Assembly: GCF_009695635.1 (NCBI RefSeq)
Contig: NZ_VUNN01000001.1
Span: forward strand, 62,001-126,000
Direction: 5' to 3'
From: Bullifex porci
Lineage (GTDB): Bacteria > Spirochaetota > Spirochaetia > Sphaerochaetales > Sphaerochaetaceae
Length of the DNA: 64,000 nucleotides
Shown: positions 16,843 to 25,619 of the stretch, in pieces
How positions within the stretch are numbered: the first letter of the stretch is position 1
How the letters are laid out: each line of letters starts with the position of its first letter
The notes under the pieces: generated by a model
What the model saw: only the letters and a program-made list of their open reading frames with translations
What the model was told of the DNA's origin: nothing
The model's database searches: none
Position numbers and translations under genes: made by a program

Positions 16843-16852
16843 TTGTATACAA
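16843..16852. promoter_or_regulatory. GntR-type operator overlapping the transcription start of the transketolase operon
   Basis: A perfect TTGTATACAA palindrome within TATTGTATACAAAATACAAT, directly downstream of the -10 box; a second half site (ATACAAT) follows. Confidence 0.65.
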
Positions 16853-16874
16853 AATACAATTTAAGGAGATGAGA

Positions 16875-17765
16875 ATGAGCGAAATTATCAACAGACTCCT
16901 ATCAGATACAAATAGGAAGTTTAATGCAGCAGAGCTTGATGTACTTTCAGCTTACTTTAGAGAGATGATGTTTACAGTTCTGCATGAAAGAGGAACAGGA
17001 CACTGGGGAGGTGCAAGTAGTGCTGCTGAGTTAGTAACTAGCTTGTATTTTAACAGACTTAACATTGACCCAAAGAATCCAGGTTGGGAGGATAGAGATA
17101 GATTTGTTCTATCAAAGGGACATGCTAGTGTAAACCTCTATACTGTCCTTGCTCACAGAGGATTTTTCCCAGTTGAGGATGTACACTCCTTCAGAAAACT
17201 TGGTTCATACCTACAGGGACACCCTGCTATGAACAAAATTCCAGGAGTTGATATGTCTACTGGTGCACTTGGTCATGGAATTTCAGTTGGTCTTGGTATG
17301 GCTGAGGCTGCAAGACTTTCAGGTAAGAAATATACAACCTATGTATTAACAGGTGAGGGCTGCTTAAATGAGGGCTCAAGCTGGGAAGCATTAATGGTTG
17401 CATCAAAATATAAGACACCAAGATTAGTATTAATGGTTGACTACAACAAGGTACAGCTCGATGGTACAGAGAATGAAATTCTTCCACTCTCTCCACTCGA
17501 TGAAAAGCTTAGAGCTTTTGGCTGGAACGTATGTCCAAACAAATATGATGGTAATAACAGCGCTGATATCCTTGCATCCTATGATTGGATCGATAGCGAT
17601 GATAATTGGCCAAAGGCAATTATCTACGACACAATCAAGGGTAAGAATGTTTCCTTCAGTGAGGGTAAGAATACATGGCATGGTGCTGTAATTGATGATG
17701 AACACTTTGAGATTGGTATCAAAGAGCTTGAAGCAGATACAAAGGCTAAGGAGGAAAGACTATGA
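16875..17765 (+). CDS. Transketolase, N-terminal (ThDP-binding) subunit
   Basis: First half of a two-gene transketolase. It binds thiamine diphosphate pyrophosphate: GTGHWGGASSAAEL, SKGHASVNLYTVLA, GHISVGLGMAEAAR and the GEGCLNEGSSWEA...DYNKVQLDG motif (GDG-like with the terminal N). The product is 296 residues from ATG 16875, which has AAGGAG six bases upstream; the in-frame ATG at 16776 precedes the promoter and is rejected. It overlaps the second subunit by 4 bases. Split transketolases are widespread in anaerobes and also occur as dedicated enzymes in branched-sugar catabolism (apulose-4-phosphate type). The GntR-controlled context favours a dedicated role. Confidence 0.9.
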   Translation: MSEIINRLLSDTNRKFNAAELDVLSAYFREMMFTVLHERGTGHWGGASSAAELVTSLYFNRLNIDPKNPGWEDRDRFVLSKGHASVNLYTVLAHRGFFPVEDVHSFRKLGSYLQGHPAMNKIPGVDMSTGALGHGISVGLGMAEAARLSGKKYTTYVLTGEGCLNEGSSWEALMVASKYKTPRLVLMVDYNKVQLDGTENEILPLSPLDEKLRAFGWNVCPNKYDGNNSADILASYDWIDSDDNWPKAIIYDTIKGKNVSFSEGKNTWHGAVIDDEHFEIGIKELEADTKAKEERL

Positions 17766-18694
17766 GCGTTGCAATGAGAGAAGCATTTGGTCGTCATTTA
17801 GCAGAAATGGGTAAGACACATCCAGAGCTCGTAGTGCTCGATGCGGATGTATCTTCATCAACAAAGAGTGCCTTCTTTAAGAAGGAATTCCCAGAAAGAT
17901 TCTATAACGTTGGTGTACAGGAAGGTAACTTAGCTGGTATGGCAGCTGGTCTTGCTACCTGTGGCTTCCACCCAGTTATCAACGCATTTGCAATCTTCTT
18001 ATCATTAAAGAGTACTGACCAGATCAGAAATGATATCTGCTACAATAATCTTCCAGTTATTATTGCAGGTGCATATGGTGGTCTTTCAGATAGCTTTGAT
18101 GGGGCATCACACCAGGCAATTGAGGATATCGCAATCTTAAGATCTCTTCCTAACATGGAGGTTATTGTTCCATCTGATGCACGCCAAGCAGAGCTTGCTC
18201 TTGAGTATGCATTAACAAGAAAGAATCCTGTATATATCAGATTAAATAGAAACGCTATGCCTGATATCGATACAGATAGAGATGAGTTCTTCAAGGCTAG
18301 AGCAGTTAAGATTAGAAGTGGTAAGGATGTTACTATCGCAGCAAATGGTATCACAGCTTCTGCAGCTGTAGAGGCTGGTAAGCTTCTTGAGGCTGAAGGA
18401 ATCGATGCTGAAATCTTCTCAGTTCCATTTGTTAAGCCATTAGATAGCACATCTATCTTTGAGTCAGCTGAAAAGACTGGTGCTTTAGTTACTGTAGAGG
18501 AGCATCTCTTAGCTGGTGGCTTCTATTCAGCAATTGCAGAGGATGGCTTAAAGAGAGGCTTAAAGGCAAAGGTTGCACCTATTGCAATTGAGGATAAGTT
18601 TGGTGAAACAGGTCCATATCTTGATCTTCTTGCAAAATATGGTCTTGATAGCAAGTCAATTGCTAACGTTGTAAAGAAATTATTAAACAAATAA
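17762..18694 (+). CDS. Transketolase, C-terminal subunit
   Basis: Second half of the split transketolase, 310 residues. It has the pyrimidine-binding domain with the catalytic Glu in NVGVQEGNLAGMAAGLA, the AIFLSLKSTDQIRNDICY and GGLSDSFDGASHQAIEDIAILR stretches, and the C-terminal fold (TVEEHLLAGGFYSAIAEDG). Starts ATGA-coupled to the first subunit. Transfers a two-carbon ketol unit; donor and acceptor in this pathway are not known. Confidence 0.9.
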   Translation: MSVAMREAFGRHLAEMGKTHPELVVLDADVSSSTKSAFFKKEFPERFYNVGVQEGNLAGMAAGLATCGFHPVINAFAIFLSLKSTDQIRNDICYNNLPVIIAGAYGGLSDSFDGASHQAIEDIAILRSLPNMEVIVPSDARQAELALEYALTRKNPVYIRLNRNAMPDIDTDRDEFFKARAVKIRSGKDVTIAANGITASAAVEAGKLLEAEGIDAEIFSVPFVKPLDSTSIFESAEKTGALVTVEEHLLAGGFYSAIAEDGLKRGLKAKVAPIAIEDKFGETGPYLDLLAKYGLDSKSIANVVKKLLNK

Positions 18695-18706
18695 GGAATT
18701 ACTAAA

Positions 18707-19990
18707 ATGGATTACATTCAGAGAAGTTATGAATTATTAAGAAATTGGAAAAAGGACAGCTACATCGTAGGTGTAGGCTGCTTAGATAAGGTAGGCGAAG
18801 TAGCAGCTCGCTATGGAAAGAACGCATTAGTAGTATCAAATACTACATATATGAAGAGTGTAGCAGATGAAGTAGTAGCAGCACTTGAAAAGAATGGAGT
18901 AGCACTTGCAGGTGGAAAGATTGCAAATGATGCAAAGCCAAATGCACCTAGAGAGGATGTATACCGCTTAACAACATATGTACTTCAGTATAAGCCAGAT
19001 TGTATTGTAGCAATTGGTGGTGGTTCAACAATCGATGCATGTAAGGCAGCATCAATGCTTGCTGTCCTTGGTGGCGATATCACACCAGAAATCGATGCAT
19101 ACTTTGGAACAGGAAAGGTAACAGAGTACCTTGCAAAGACAGGAAAGAAGCTCGTACCAGTAGTAGCAGTAGAGACAAGTGCATCCTCTGGAGCACACCT
19201 CACAAAGTACTCAAATATCACAGATCCAGTTGTAGGTCAGAAGAAGCTTATCGTAGACCCTGCAATTGTTCCTGAAGTATCAGTATTTGATTATAAGGTA
19301 ACATGCTCAATGCCACTTAGTGTAACAATTGATGGCGCATTAGATGCAATTGCTCATACATTTGAAGTATTCTGTGGTGCAAAGCCAGAGGTATATGATC
19401 TTGCTAAGGAGCTAGCAGAGTGTGCAATTGGTCTTGTAACAACATATGCAAAGGATTTAATTAAGGATCCAAAGGATATTAAGGCAAGAGAAGCAATTGG
19501 TCTTGCAACAGACCTTGGTGGATATGCAATCATGATTGGTGGTACAAGTGGTGCACACTTAACATCATTCTCATTAGTTGATATCGTAGCACACGGAACA
19601 GCATGTGGAATTATGAACCCATACTATGCAGTATTCTATAGTAAGGCAATTCAGAAGCAGCTTAAGGTAGTAGGAAAGATCTTTAAAGATCATGGATACT
19701 CAAATGCAGATATCGATTCTCTTGAAGGCAGAGAATTAGCAATAGCAGTTGCATCAGCAATGATTGAGTTTGGAAAGTCAATCGGAGCACCAACAAAGCT
19801 TTCAGATCTTAAGGGCTTCAAGAGTGAGGTACATATCACAAGAGCACTTAATGCTGCAAAGGATCCAGATTTAAAGATGAAGCTACAGAATATGCCTGTT
19901 AGTATGACAGCAGATGATGTAGATGAGTATATGGCTCCAGTATTAAATGCTGCAGCTACTGGTGATCTTTCAATTATTAAGGAAAAATAA
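18707..19990 (+). CDS. Iron-containing alcohol dehydrogenase (group III)
   Basis: NAD(P)-dependent reduction of an aldehyde or ketone. GGGSTIDACKA is the cofactor loop. Metal ligands can be seen as D and H in TIDGALDAIAHTFEVF, H in GTSGAHLTSF and H in VAHGTACGIMNPYY. The length, 427, is slightly over the usual ~385. Codons end in A unusually often (GCA, GTA, ACA) compared with the transketolase genes before it, perhaps a different ancestry. Likely regenerates NAD by reducing an aldehyde released by the pathway, for example glycolaldehyde from a transketolase reaction; that substrate is a guess. Confidence 0.88.
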   Translation: MDYIQRSYELLRNWKKDSYIVGVGCLDKVGEVAARYGKNALVVSNTTYMKSVADEVVAALEKNGVALAGGKIANDAKPNAPREDVYRLTTYVLQYKPDCIVAIGGGSTIDACKAASMLAVLGGDITPEIDAYFGTGKVTEYLAKTGKKLVPVVAVETSASSGAHLTKYSNITDPVVGQKKLIVDPAIVPEVSVFDYKVTCSMPLSVTIDGALDAIAHTFEVFCGAKPEVYDLAKELAECAIGLVTTYAKDLIKDPKDIKAREAIGLATDLGGYAIMIGGTSGAHLTSFSLVDIVAHGTACGIMNPYYAVFYSKAIQKQLKVVGKIFKDHGYSNADIDSLEGRELAIAVASAMIEFGKSIGAPTKLSDLKGFKSEVHITRALNAAKDPDLKMKLQNMPVSMTADDVDEYMAPVLNAAATGDLSIIKEK

Positions 19991-20002
19991 GAGGTAATAA
20001 AA

Positions 20003-21391
20003 ATGATCAGTGTCCCTAATCCACTATCTACGAGATTTAATAATATTAATCTTCCTGATAATACTTTCATTGCTCATATGGCAACTCCAAGGCGAGTTGA
20101 AAATGTTGAAGAGGAATTAAATAAGGCTTTGCTAGCACCAATCAATTCAAAGAGCTTAATTGAGATTGCAACAGAGAAGAAGAGCAAAAAAAGTGGTGCA
20201 AAGGCTTGTATTGTTGTCTCTGATAATACAAGACCAGTTCCATATAAAGGAAAGGATGGGATACTGATTCCTATTATCGATACTCTTACTAAGGCAGGTT
20301 ACCAGGATAGTGATATTACTATCTTGGTAGCAACCGGTATGCATAGAGCTATGGGTGATAATGAGCTCAGAGCTATGATCGATGAGAGAGTCTTTGAGCG
20401 TGGAATTAGGATAGTTAACCACGATGCAGATGATAAGGATAGCTTAACATTTGTTGGTAAAACTCAAAGAGGGACGGACGCTTTTATAGACTCTCTCTAT
20501 ATGTCCTCAGATTTAAAGATTTTAACTGGTTTAGTTGAATCACACTTTATGGCAGGTGCTTCTGGTGGTAGAAAATCAATTTGCCCAGGCTTAATTGGAA
20601 AGGAATCCACTTATATTTTCCATGGCCCAGAGCTAATGGCCGATTCAATGAGTAGAGATTTAGTAATTAAGGGTAACCCTGTACATGAGGAATCACTTGC
20701 AGTTGCTAAGCTTGCAGGTGCTGACTTTATTGTAAATGTTACACTCGACCATGACTTTAAGATCACAGGTATCTTTGCTGGCGAGCTTGAAAGTGCACAC
20801 CTTAAGGCTGTAGATAAGATTAGAGAGAGTGTAGAAACTGAAATCCCTGAAAAGGCTGATATCGTAATTACTCATGGTGGCTTTGTTGGTATCAACCACT
20901 ATCAATGTGCAAAGTGTGGTGTTGCTTCAATTGGTGCATTAAAGAAGGATGGATACTTAATTGCTATTAGTGATGCAACAGACCAAAAGGATGTAATTGG
21001 TAGTCCTAACTATAAAACTACTCTTGCGCTACTACACCTAGTAGGACCAGATGGCTTTTTAAGAATGATTAAGTCTCCTGATTGGACATTCCTCCCAGAG
21101 CAGTGGCAGGTACAGCAGTGGGCTAAGGTCTTTAAGCAGACAGATGAGAAGAACTTCTATTTCTATGCTCCACAAATTAAGTCTAAGGAGTTCTGCCTAC
21201 TTCCTGGTATCGATATTAGACTACTTGATGGTGATAAGCTTGATGATGATTCAGTTGATGTCTTTGATAAGGCTATTTGGAATGCATTAAGAGATATCGA
21301 AAAGAGAAGTGGAAAACGCTTGGAGGAAATGAGCATATGTTACCTTGCAGAAGGTCCATATGAGATACCAGTTGTAAAAGGGGATAAATAA
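20003..21391 (+). CDS. larA: LarA-family nickel-pincer 2-hydroxyacid racemase/epimerase
   Basis: 462 residues, DUF2088 family. It swaps the configuration at C2 of a hydroxy acid with a nickel-pincer nucleotide. All key positions of characterised LarA are present at matching spacing: H114 (ATGMHRAMGDNE), H181 and K191 (ESHFMAGASGGRKSICPGL, cofactor lysine) and H207 (TYIFHGPELM). It should therefore be catalytic, provided the LarB, LarC and LarE maturation proteins, not in this window, exist. Family members are known for lactate, malate, phenyllactate and sugar acids. The context points to a multi-hydroxylated acid or glycerate. GAGGT ribosome site; one base overlap with the next gene. Confidence 0.88.
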   Translation: MISVPNPLSTRFNNINLPDNTFIAHMATPRRVENVEEELNKALLAPINSKSLIEIATEKKSKKSGAKACIVVSDNTRPVPYKGKDGILIPIIDTLTKAGYQDSDITILVATGMHRAMGDNELRAMIDERVFERGIRIVNHDADDKDSLTFVGKTQRGTDAFIDSLYMSSDLKILTGLVESHFMAGASGGRKSICPGLIGKESTYIFHGPELMADSMSRDLVIKGNPVHEESLAVAKLAGADFIVNVTLDHDFKITGIFAGELESAHLKAVDKIRESVETEIPEKADIVITHGGFVGINHYQCAKCGVASIGALKKDGYLIAISDATDQKDVIGSPNYKTTLALLHLVGPDGFLRMIKSPDWTFLPEQWQVQQWAKVFKQTDEKNFYFYAPQIKSKEFCLLPGIDIRLLDGDKLDDDSVDVFDKAIWNALRDIEKRSGKRLEEMSICYLAEGPYEIPVVKGDK

Positions 21392-22197
21392 TGAAATTAG
21401 GTGTTGCTATAGCTAGTGATAATGCTCTTGCTTCTGCATTTGTTGTAATGAGAGGCTTAGAGAAATCAATAAAGAAGGCTCATGAATTTGGATATGATGG
21501 TGTAGAGCTTGCTCTTAAGGATCCACATGAAATTACAAGTCAGGAGCTTGGAAGAATCTTAAAAGAAAACTCAATGAGTGTTAGCGCAATTTCATCAGGA
21601 CAGGTGTTTGCTGCTAGAGGCTTAATGTTCACAGATGAGAACAAAGAAAATAGAGAGCTTTTATATAAGGACTTCTGTGGCTTTATTGATTTAGCTTCCG
21701 ACTTCGGACAGTTAGTTAATATTGGAAGAGTAAGAGGCTTTATTAAGGGACGCGATAAAGCTCTTTGTGAAAATCTCTTTATCGATATGGCTAGTAAGCT
21801 TTCAGATTATGCTGCAGGACGTGGTGTAAAGCTAATACTTGAGCCAGTAAATCGCTATGAGATTGACTACATCAACAATACAGATGAGTGTGTTGAATTA
21901 GTTAAGAAGGTTAATAAGCCAAACTTTACTATGATGCCAGATGTATTCCATATGAATATTGAGGATGCTCATATAGGGGAGGCTCTAATTAGAAATAGAG
22001 AATATGTTGAGTATGTTCACCTTGCAGATAGTAACCGTCATGCACCAGGTGATGGTCACTTAGATTTTGATGATATTTTCTCAGCCCTTGGTAAGATTGG
22101 ATATAATGGCTGGACTACAGTTGAGTGTCTTCCATATCCAGAGCCAGAGGAGGCTGCAAGAAGAGCTGTTACCTTCTTAAGAGGTAGATATATTTAA
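21391..22197 (+). CDS. Sugar-phosphate isomerase/epimerase family TIM-barrel protein
   Basis: 268 residues, hydroxypyruvate isomerase/ketose 3-epimerase-like. Four expected metal ligands are visible: E in LILEPVNRYE, D (and H) in MMPDVFHMN, H in YVHLADSNRHAPGDGHLDF and E in TTVECLPYPEPEE. The arrangement resembles D-tagatose 3-epimerase-type enzymes more closely than the barrel protein at 15179. The AAAGGGG ribosome site lies in the end of larA. It is the last gene of the GntR-controlled operon, followed by a strong terminator. Confidence 0.85.
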   Translation: MKLGVAIASDNALASAFVVMRGLEKSIKKAHEFGYDGVELALKDPHEITSQELGRILKENSMSVSAISSGQVFAARGLMFTDENKENRELLYKDFCGFIDLASDFGQLVNIGRVRGFIKGRDKALCENLFIDMASKLSDYAAGRGVKLILEPVNRYEIDYINNTDECVELVKKVNKPNFTMMPDVFHMNIEDAHIGEALIRNREYVEYVHLADSNRHAPGDGHLDFDDIFSALGKIGYNGWTTVECLPYPEPEEAARRAVTFLRGRYI

Positions 22198-22216
22198 TAA
22201 GGTTTTATCATAATAT

Positions 22217-22248
22217 GGCTATATCGCTTGCTCGGTATAGCTTTTTTT
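22217..22248 (+). terminator. Rho-independent terminator of the transketolase-larA operon
   Basis: GCTATATCG (22218-22226) pairs with CGGTATAGC (22233-22241), 9 bp with one G-T, followed by seven T. Confidence 0.9.
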
Positions 22249-22263
22249 ATCTAAAATGGTGGC

Positions 22264-22929
22264 ATGAAAAAAGCAATTCTTTTTGATCTTGATGGAACAT
22301 TAGTCGATACAGTGGAGGATATAAGATGTGCAATTAACCACTGTATGAACCTTACATATAATAGAGAAATTACTAGAGATGAGTGTATGAGTGTTGTTGG
22401 TAGAGGCCTAAAAAATGCTCTAAAGGGTGCTTTAGCATATTCATCAGCAAGATATCCTGATGATGAGCTAGATATACTATACCACGAATTAATCTCATAT
22501 TATTATATTCATCCTTGTGATTATTCAAAGCCATATAATGGTATAACGGAATTATTAAAAACAATGTCGCAAAAAGGTTATGCGCTAGGTATTTTATCTA
22601 ATAAAAGTGATATTTTAGTAAAGGAAATAGTAAAAAAGCTATTTAGCGATATAAATTTTGCATTTGTACAGGGGTTTTGTGATAAAATACCTCTAAAGCC
22701 AAATAGGGCGGGTGTTGAGAGCTTTTCTTCCTTAGTAGACGTCCCATTAGAAAATATTTTTTATGTTGGTGATAGTGAAGTAGATGGGGAAACTGTAATT
22801 AACAGCCAGCCTGTTAAGGGTATTTTAGTTTCTTGGGGCTTTAGACCAAGAAGCGTTCTTGAGAAGTTTGAAGGTAAAAACATAAAAATAGTAAACACAG
22901 TGGAGGAGCTAAAGAATGGTATTAACTGA
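22264..22929 (+). CDS. gph: HAD-family phosphatase, phosphoglycolate phosphatase-like
   Basis: Soluble phosphatase of 221 residues. DLDGTLVDT is the nucleophile motif, LSNKSD is motif II, the lysine is in IPLKPNR and YVGDSEVDG is the acid motif IV. A helical cap lies between motifs I and II. It follows the terminator at 22217-22248, has GGTGG as ribosome site and overlaps the phosphoglucomutase gene by 14 bases, so it belongs with that gene and not with the larA operon. Substrate is uncertain: HAD proteins of this type also act on sugar phosphates. Confidence 0.82.
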   Translation: MKKAILFDLDGTLVDTVEDIRCAINHCMNLTYNREITRDECMSVVGRGLKNALKGALAYSSARYPDDELDILYHELISYYYIHPCDYSKPYNGITELLKTMSQKGYALGILSNKSDILVKEIVKKLFSDINFAFVQGFCDKIPLKPNRAGVESFSSLVDVPLENIFYVGDSEVDGETVINSQPVKGILVSWGFRPRSVLEKFEGKNIKIVNTVEELKNGIN

Positions 22930-24634
22930 CGAAATGAAAAAGGAAGTCGTCGAGAAAGCAAAGGTCTACCTTGATAGCGAAAAGAATGAGGTCTTTAGAG
23001 CAGAGGTTGCTGACGCTTTGAAAAATGAGGATTATGAATCTCTCTACGACAGATTCTACACAGCACTTGCTTTTGGTACTGCAGGTATGCGTGGTGTTAT
23101 TGGTGGTGGTACAAACCGTATCAATACCTTTATGGTAAGAAAGGTTACTCAAGGCTTAGCAGAGTATTGCTTATCTGTTGGACCTGATTCAACTGTAGTA
23201 ATCGCTTATGATTCAAGACACTATAGCCCAGAGTTTGCAAAGGCTGCTGCTTTAGTATTAAGCGCTAACAAGGTAAAGACATATCTTTATGATACACTCC
23301 ATCCAGTTCCAATGCTTTCATTTGCTGTAAGAAATATGAAGGCTACAGCTGGTATCGTTATTACTGCTAGCCATAACCCAGCAAAGTACAATGGTTATAA
23401 GGTTTATTGGTCAGATGGTGGTCAGGTTACACCTCCACATGATATTGAAATTGCTAAGCTTGCTAATGCAGTAACAGCAGATAGAATTAAGGATATCAGT
23501 GAAGAGGAAGCTAGAAAGAGCGGCTACCTTGAAAGTGTTCCTGCATCTGTTGATGAAGCTTACTATGATATGGTTATTTCATCACTTAGACGCCCTGAGC
23601 TTGTTAAGGGCTCTCCAATTACAGTTGCATATACTCCATTACATGGATCTGGAAATGTACCTGTAAGACACATGCTCTCTAAACTTGGTATTAGATGCTG
23701 TGTAGTTAAGGAGCAGGAGGAGCCAAATGGTGCATTCCCAACTGTTAAGCTTCCTAACCCAGAGTCACATGAAGCAATGAGTAAGGTAATTGAGCTTGCT
23801 AAAGAGGTTAAGGCAGATATCGTTCTTGGTACAGACCCTGATGCTGATAGAATGGGCCTTGCAATTCCTACAACTCCAGAGAAGACAGATTATCTATTAT
23901 TAACTGGTAACCAAATTGCAACTCTCCTTGCTGATTATTTAATCACAACCTCAAATGAGATGGGTATTGGCAGCAAGAAGCCATTAATCGTTAAGAGCTT
24001 AGTTACAACAGACCTTGTTGAGAAGATTGCTAAATCTAATGGTGGTGATTGTAAGGACGTTCTTACAGGCTTTAAATATATCGCTGAGCAGATGGATAAG
24101 ATTGATAAGGGTGTTAACAAGGACAACTTCTTCCTCTTTGGCTGTGAAGAGTCATATGGCTTCTTAACTGTTAATGATGTACATGATAAGGATGCTGTAT
24201 CATCAGCAGTTGCAGCTGTTGAGATGATGTGTCACTATGCATCTAAAGGTATTACTCTCCAGCAGAGACTTGATAGCATCTATGCTCACTATGGCTACTA
24301 TACAGAGCTCGTATTCTCAAGAGATTATGAGGGTGCTGCTGGTAAAGAGCAGATGAAGCAGATCATGGCTGATATGAGAAAGCTTAAAGCTGGTGATACC
24401 TTTGTTAATAGAACTATTGAAAAGGTTGAAGATCTTCTTGGTGAGAACACAGGCTTCCCTAAGGCTGATGTTATTATCATCCGCTTCACAAGTGGTGAAA
24501 AGCTTGTTGTAAGACCTTCTGGTACAGAGCCAAAGATCAAGTACTACATCTTCTTACTTGAGGGTAAGGGTGGTAGAAGCGAGCTTGAAGCTAACCGTGA
24601 TAAGATCTTAGAGGAGTTTAAGAGTGCTCTTTGA
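22916..24634 (+). CDS. pgm: Phosphoglucomutase/phosphomannomutase
   Basis: Interconverts hexose 1- and 6-phosphates. 572 residues, the long PgcA-type. The active-site serine is in TASHNPAKYNGYKVY, the Mg loop is DPDADRMG, the sugar loop GCEESYGF and the phosphate-binding loop RPSGTEPKIKYY. GGAGG is located 11 bases before the ATG within the previous gene. Overlaps the next gene by 11 bases. Intact and confident. Confidence 0.95.
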   Translation: MVLTDEMKKEVVEKAKVYLDSEKNEVFRAEVADALKNEDYESLYDRFYTALAFGTAGMRGVIGGGTNRINTFMVRKVTQGLAEYCLSVGPDSTVVIAYDSRHYSPEFAKAAALVLSANKVKTYLYDTLHPVPMLSFAVRNMKATAGIVITASHNPAKYNGYKVYWSDGGQVTPPHDIEIAKLANAVTADRIKDISEEEARKSGYLESVPASVDEAYYDMVISSLRRPELVKGSPITVAYTPLHGSGNVPVRHMLSKLGIRCCVVKEQEEPNGAFPTVKLPNPESHEAMSKVIELAKEVKADIVLGTDPDADRMGLAIPTTPEKTDYLLLTGNQIATLLADYLITTSNEMGIGSKKPLIVKSLVTTDLVEKIAKSNGGDCKDVLTGFKYIAEQMDKIDKGVNKDNFFLFGCEESYGFLTVNDVHDKDAVSSAVAAVEMMCHYASKGITLQQRLDSIYAHYGYYTELVFSRDYEGAAGKEQMKQIMADMRKLKAGDTFVNRTIEKVEDLLGENTGFPKADVIIIRFTSGEKLVVRPSGTEPKIKYYIFLLEGKGGRSELEANRDKILEEFKSAL

Positions 24635-25379
24635 TGTTGAAGCTTATATCCTTAAGCTAAAACACTATGATTTAACTCTATCTAATTTAGAGTATAGAAA
24701 TGTGAATCCTGAAGATATAAAATCCTTCAGGATCCACAGTGCTAATATGCTTGATGATGAGACACGTGATAACCTTGATAGCTATTTGATATCAAAGAGT
24801 GAGATTACTGTGTCTCATTTTTTACAGGATAAGCACTATATCCCGCGTTTATTAATTAGTGCATTAGTATTTTTACTTGTTTATTTCTTTTTATCTTTAG
24901 TTGTTAGAGATCCAATACCGATGCTCGATGAACTAATAGCTGCTTTATTACTTTCAGTATTAACCTTCCTTGGAATGTCTAAAAGAGATATTCGTCTTGC
25001 AAGAGAGAGTAAGCTTATGTATGACATTAGAAAGGAATTAGCTAATGCAGAATTAATACAAGAAGATTATTTAAACTCAATTGAAGAATATATTTATGAA
25101 ATTTCATCTAAATATTCTATTTTAGAGATAAGTGATATTTTATCAAAAACAGATGAGCTAACACAATTAGAGGATGTATCATTTACTCTTCCTGAAGCTT
25201 TTATCCAAATTATGAAAAGCTATCTTCATAAAACAAATAAGGCTCTAGATTATTATTTAAAACAGGTTAAGGATTGTAAGAAAAGAGATGAAAAGCTTTC
25301 TGCAAGACTTGTTCGTTCAGCAACCAATGAGTCTTTAGATTTATATCTACTTGCGTTTCTGTTTAAAGCTGGATTTTAA
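24624..25379 (+). CDS. Uncharacterised two-helix membrane protein
   Basis: 251 residues, family not recognised. Two adjacent hydrophobic segments at ~75-115 (LLISALVFLLVYFFLSLVV; ELIAALLLSVLTFLGM) sit between a ~70-residue N-terminal part and a ~130-residue helical, charged C-terminal part with coiled-coil character (ARESKLMYDIRKELANAELIQEDYLNSIEEYIYE). Both ends probably face the cytoplasm. Its start lies inside the end of pgm, so the pair is co-transcribed and translation-coupled. A role linked to polysaccharide or envelope metabolism would be a guess. Confidence 0.75.
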   Translation: MLFDVEAYILKLKHYDLTLSNLEYRNVNPEDIKSFRIHSANMLDDETRDNLDSYLISKSEITVSHFLQDKHYIPRLLISALVFLLVYFFLSLVVRDPIPMLDELIAALLLSVLTFLGMSKRDIRLARESKLMYDIRKELANAELIQEDYLNSIEEYIYEISSKYSILEISDILSKTDELTQLEDVSFTLPEAFIQIMKSYLHKTNKALDYYLKQVKDCKKRDEKLSARLVRSATNESLDLYLLAFLFKAGF

Positions 25380-25619
25380 TTACTTATTTTATATAATTAT
25401 AAGTATATAAAAGAAAGTAATTATCATTTTTTATTCTTAAAAAAATTTACATCTTGTCCTTTGTGAGTTATATTAAAGACGTAGAAATCTTATTTATAGG
25501 TGGTGAGATTTTATAGTTCTTTTTCTCCCTGTAAATATTATTTCTCAGTGGTGTTTTATAATATTACATAGAGAAGCTTTTAGCTTTTTTATGAAATAAA
25601 ATAAAATAGGGGGATAAAA
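25380..25619. other. Intergenic region before the GGTF lipoprotein gene
   Basis: 240 AT-rich bases without a gene. ATTACTT (25379-25385) and AAGTAAT near 25415 could close a weak stem after the previous gene. Just before the start there is a short AAGC-TTTTA-GCTT stem with a T-run, then GGGGG as ribosome site. No clear promoter is recognisable. Confidence 0.4.

Noticed and set aside
16776-16874. N-terminal 33-residue extension of the transketolase subunit
   Set aside because: It would cover the TTGACA/TATGTA promoter and operator; the ATG at 16875 has an ideal ribosome site.
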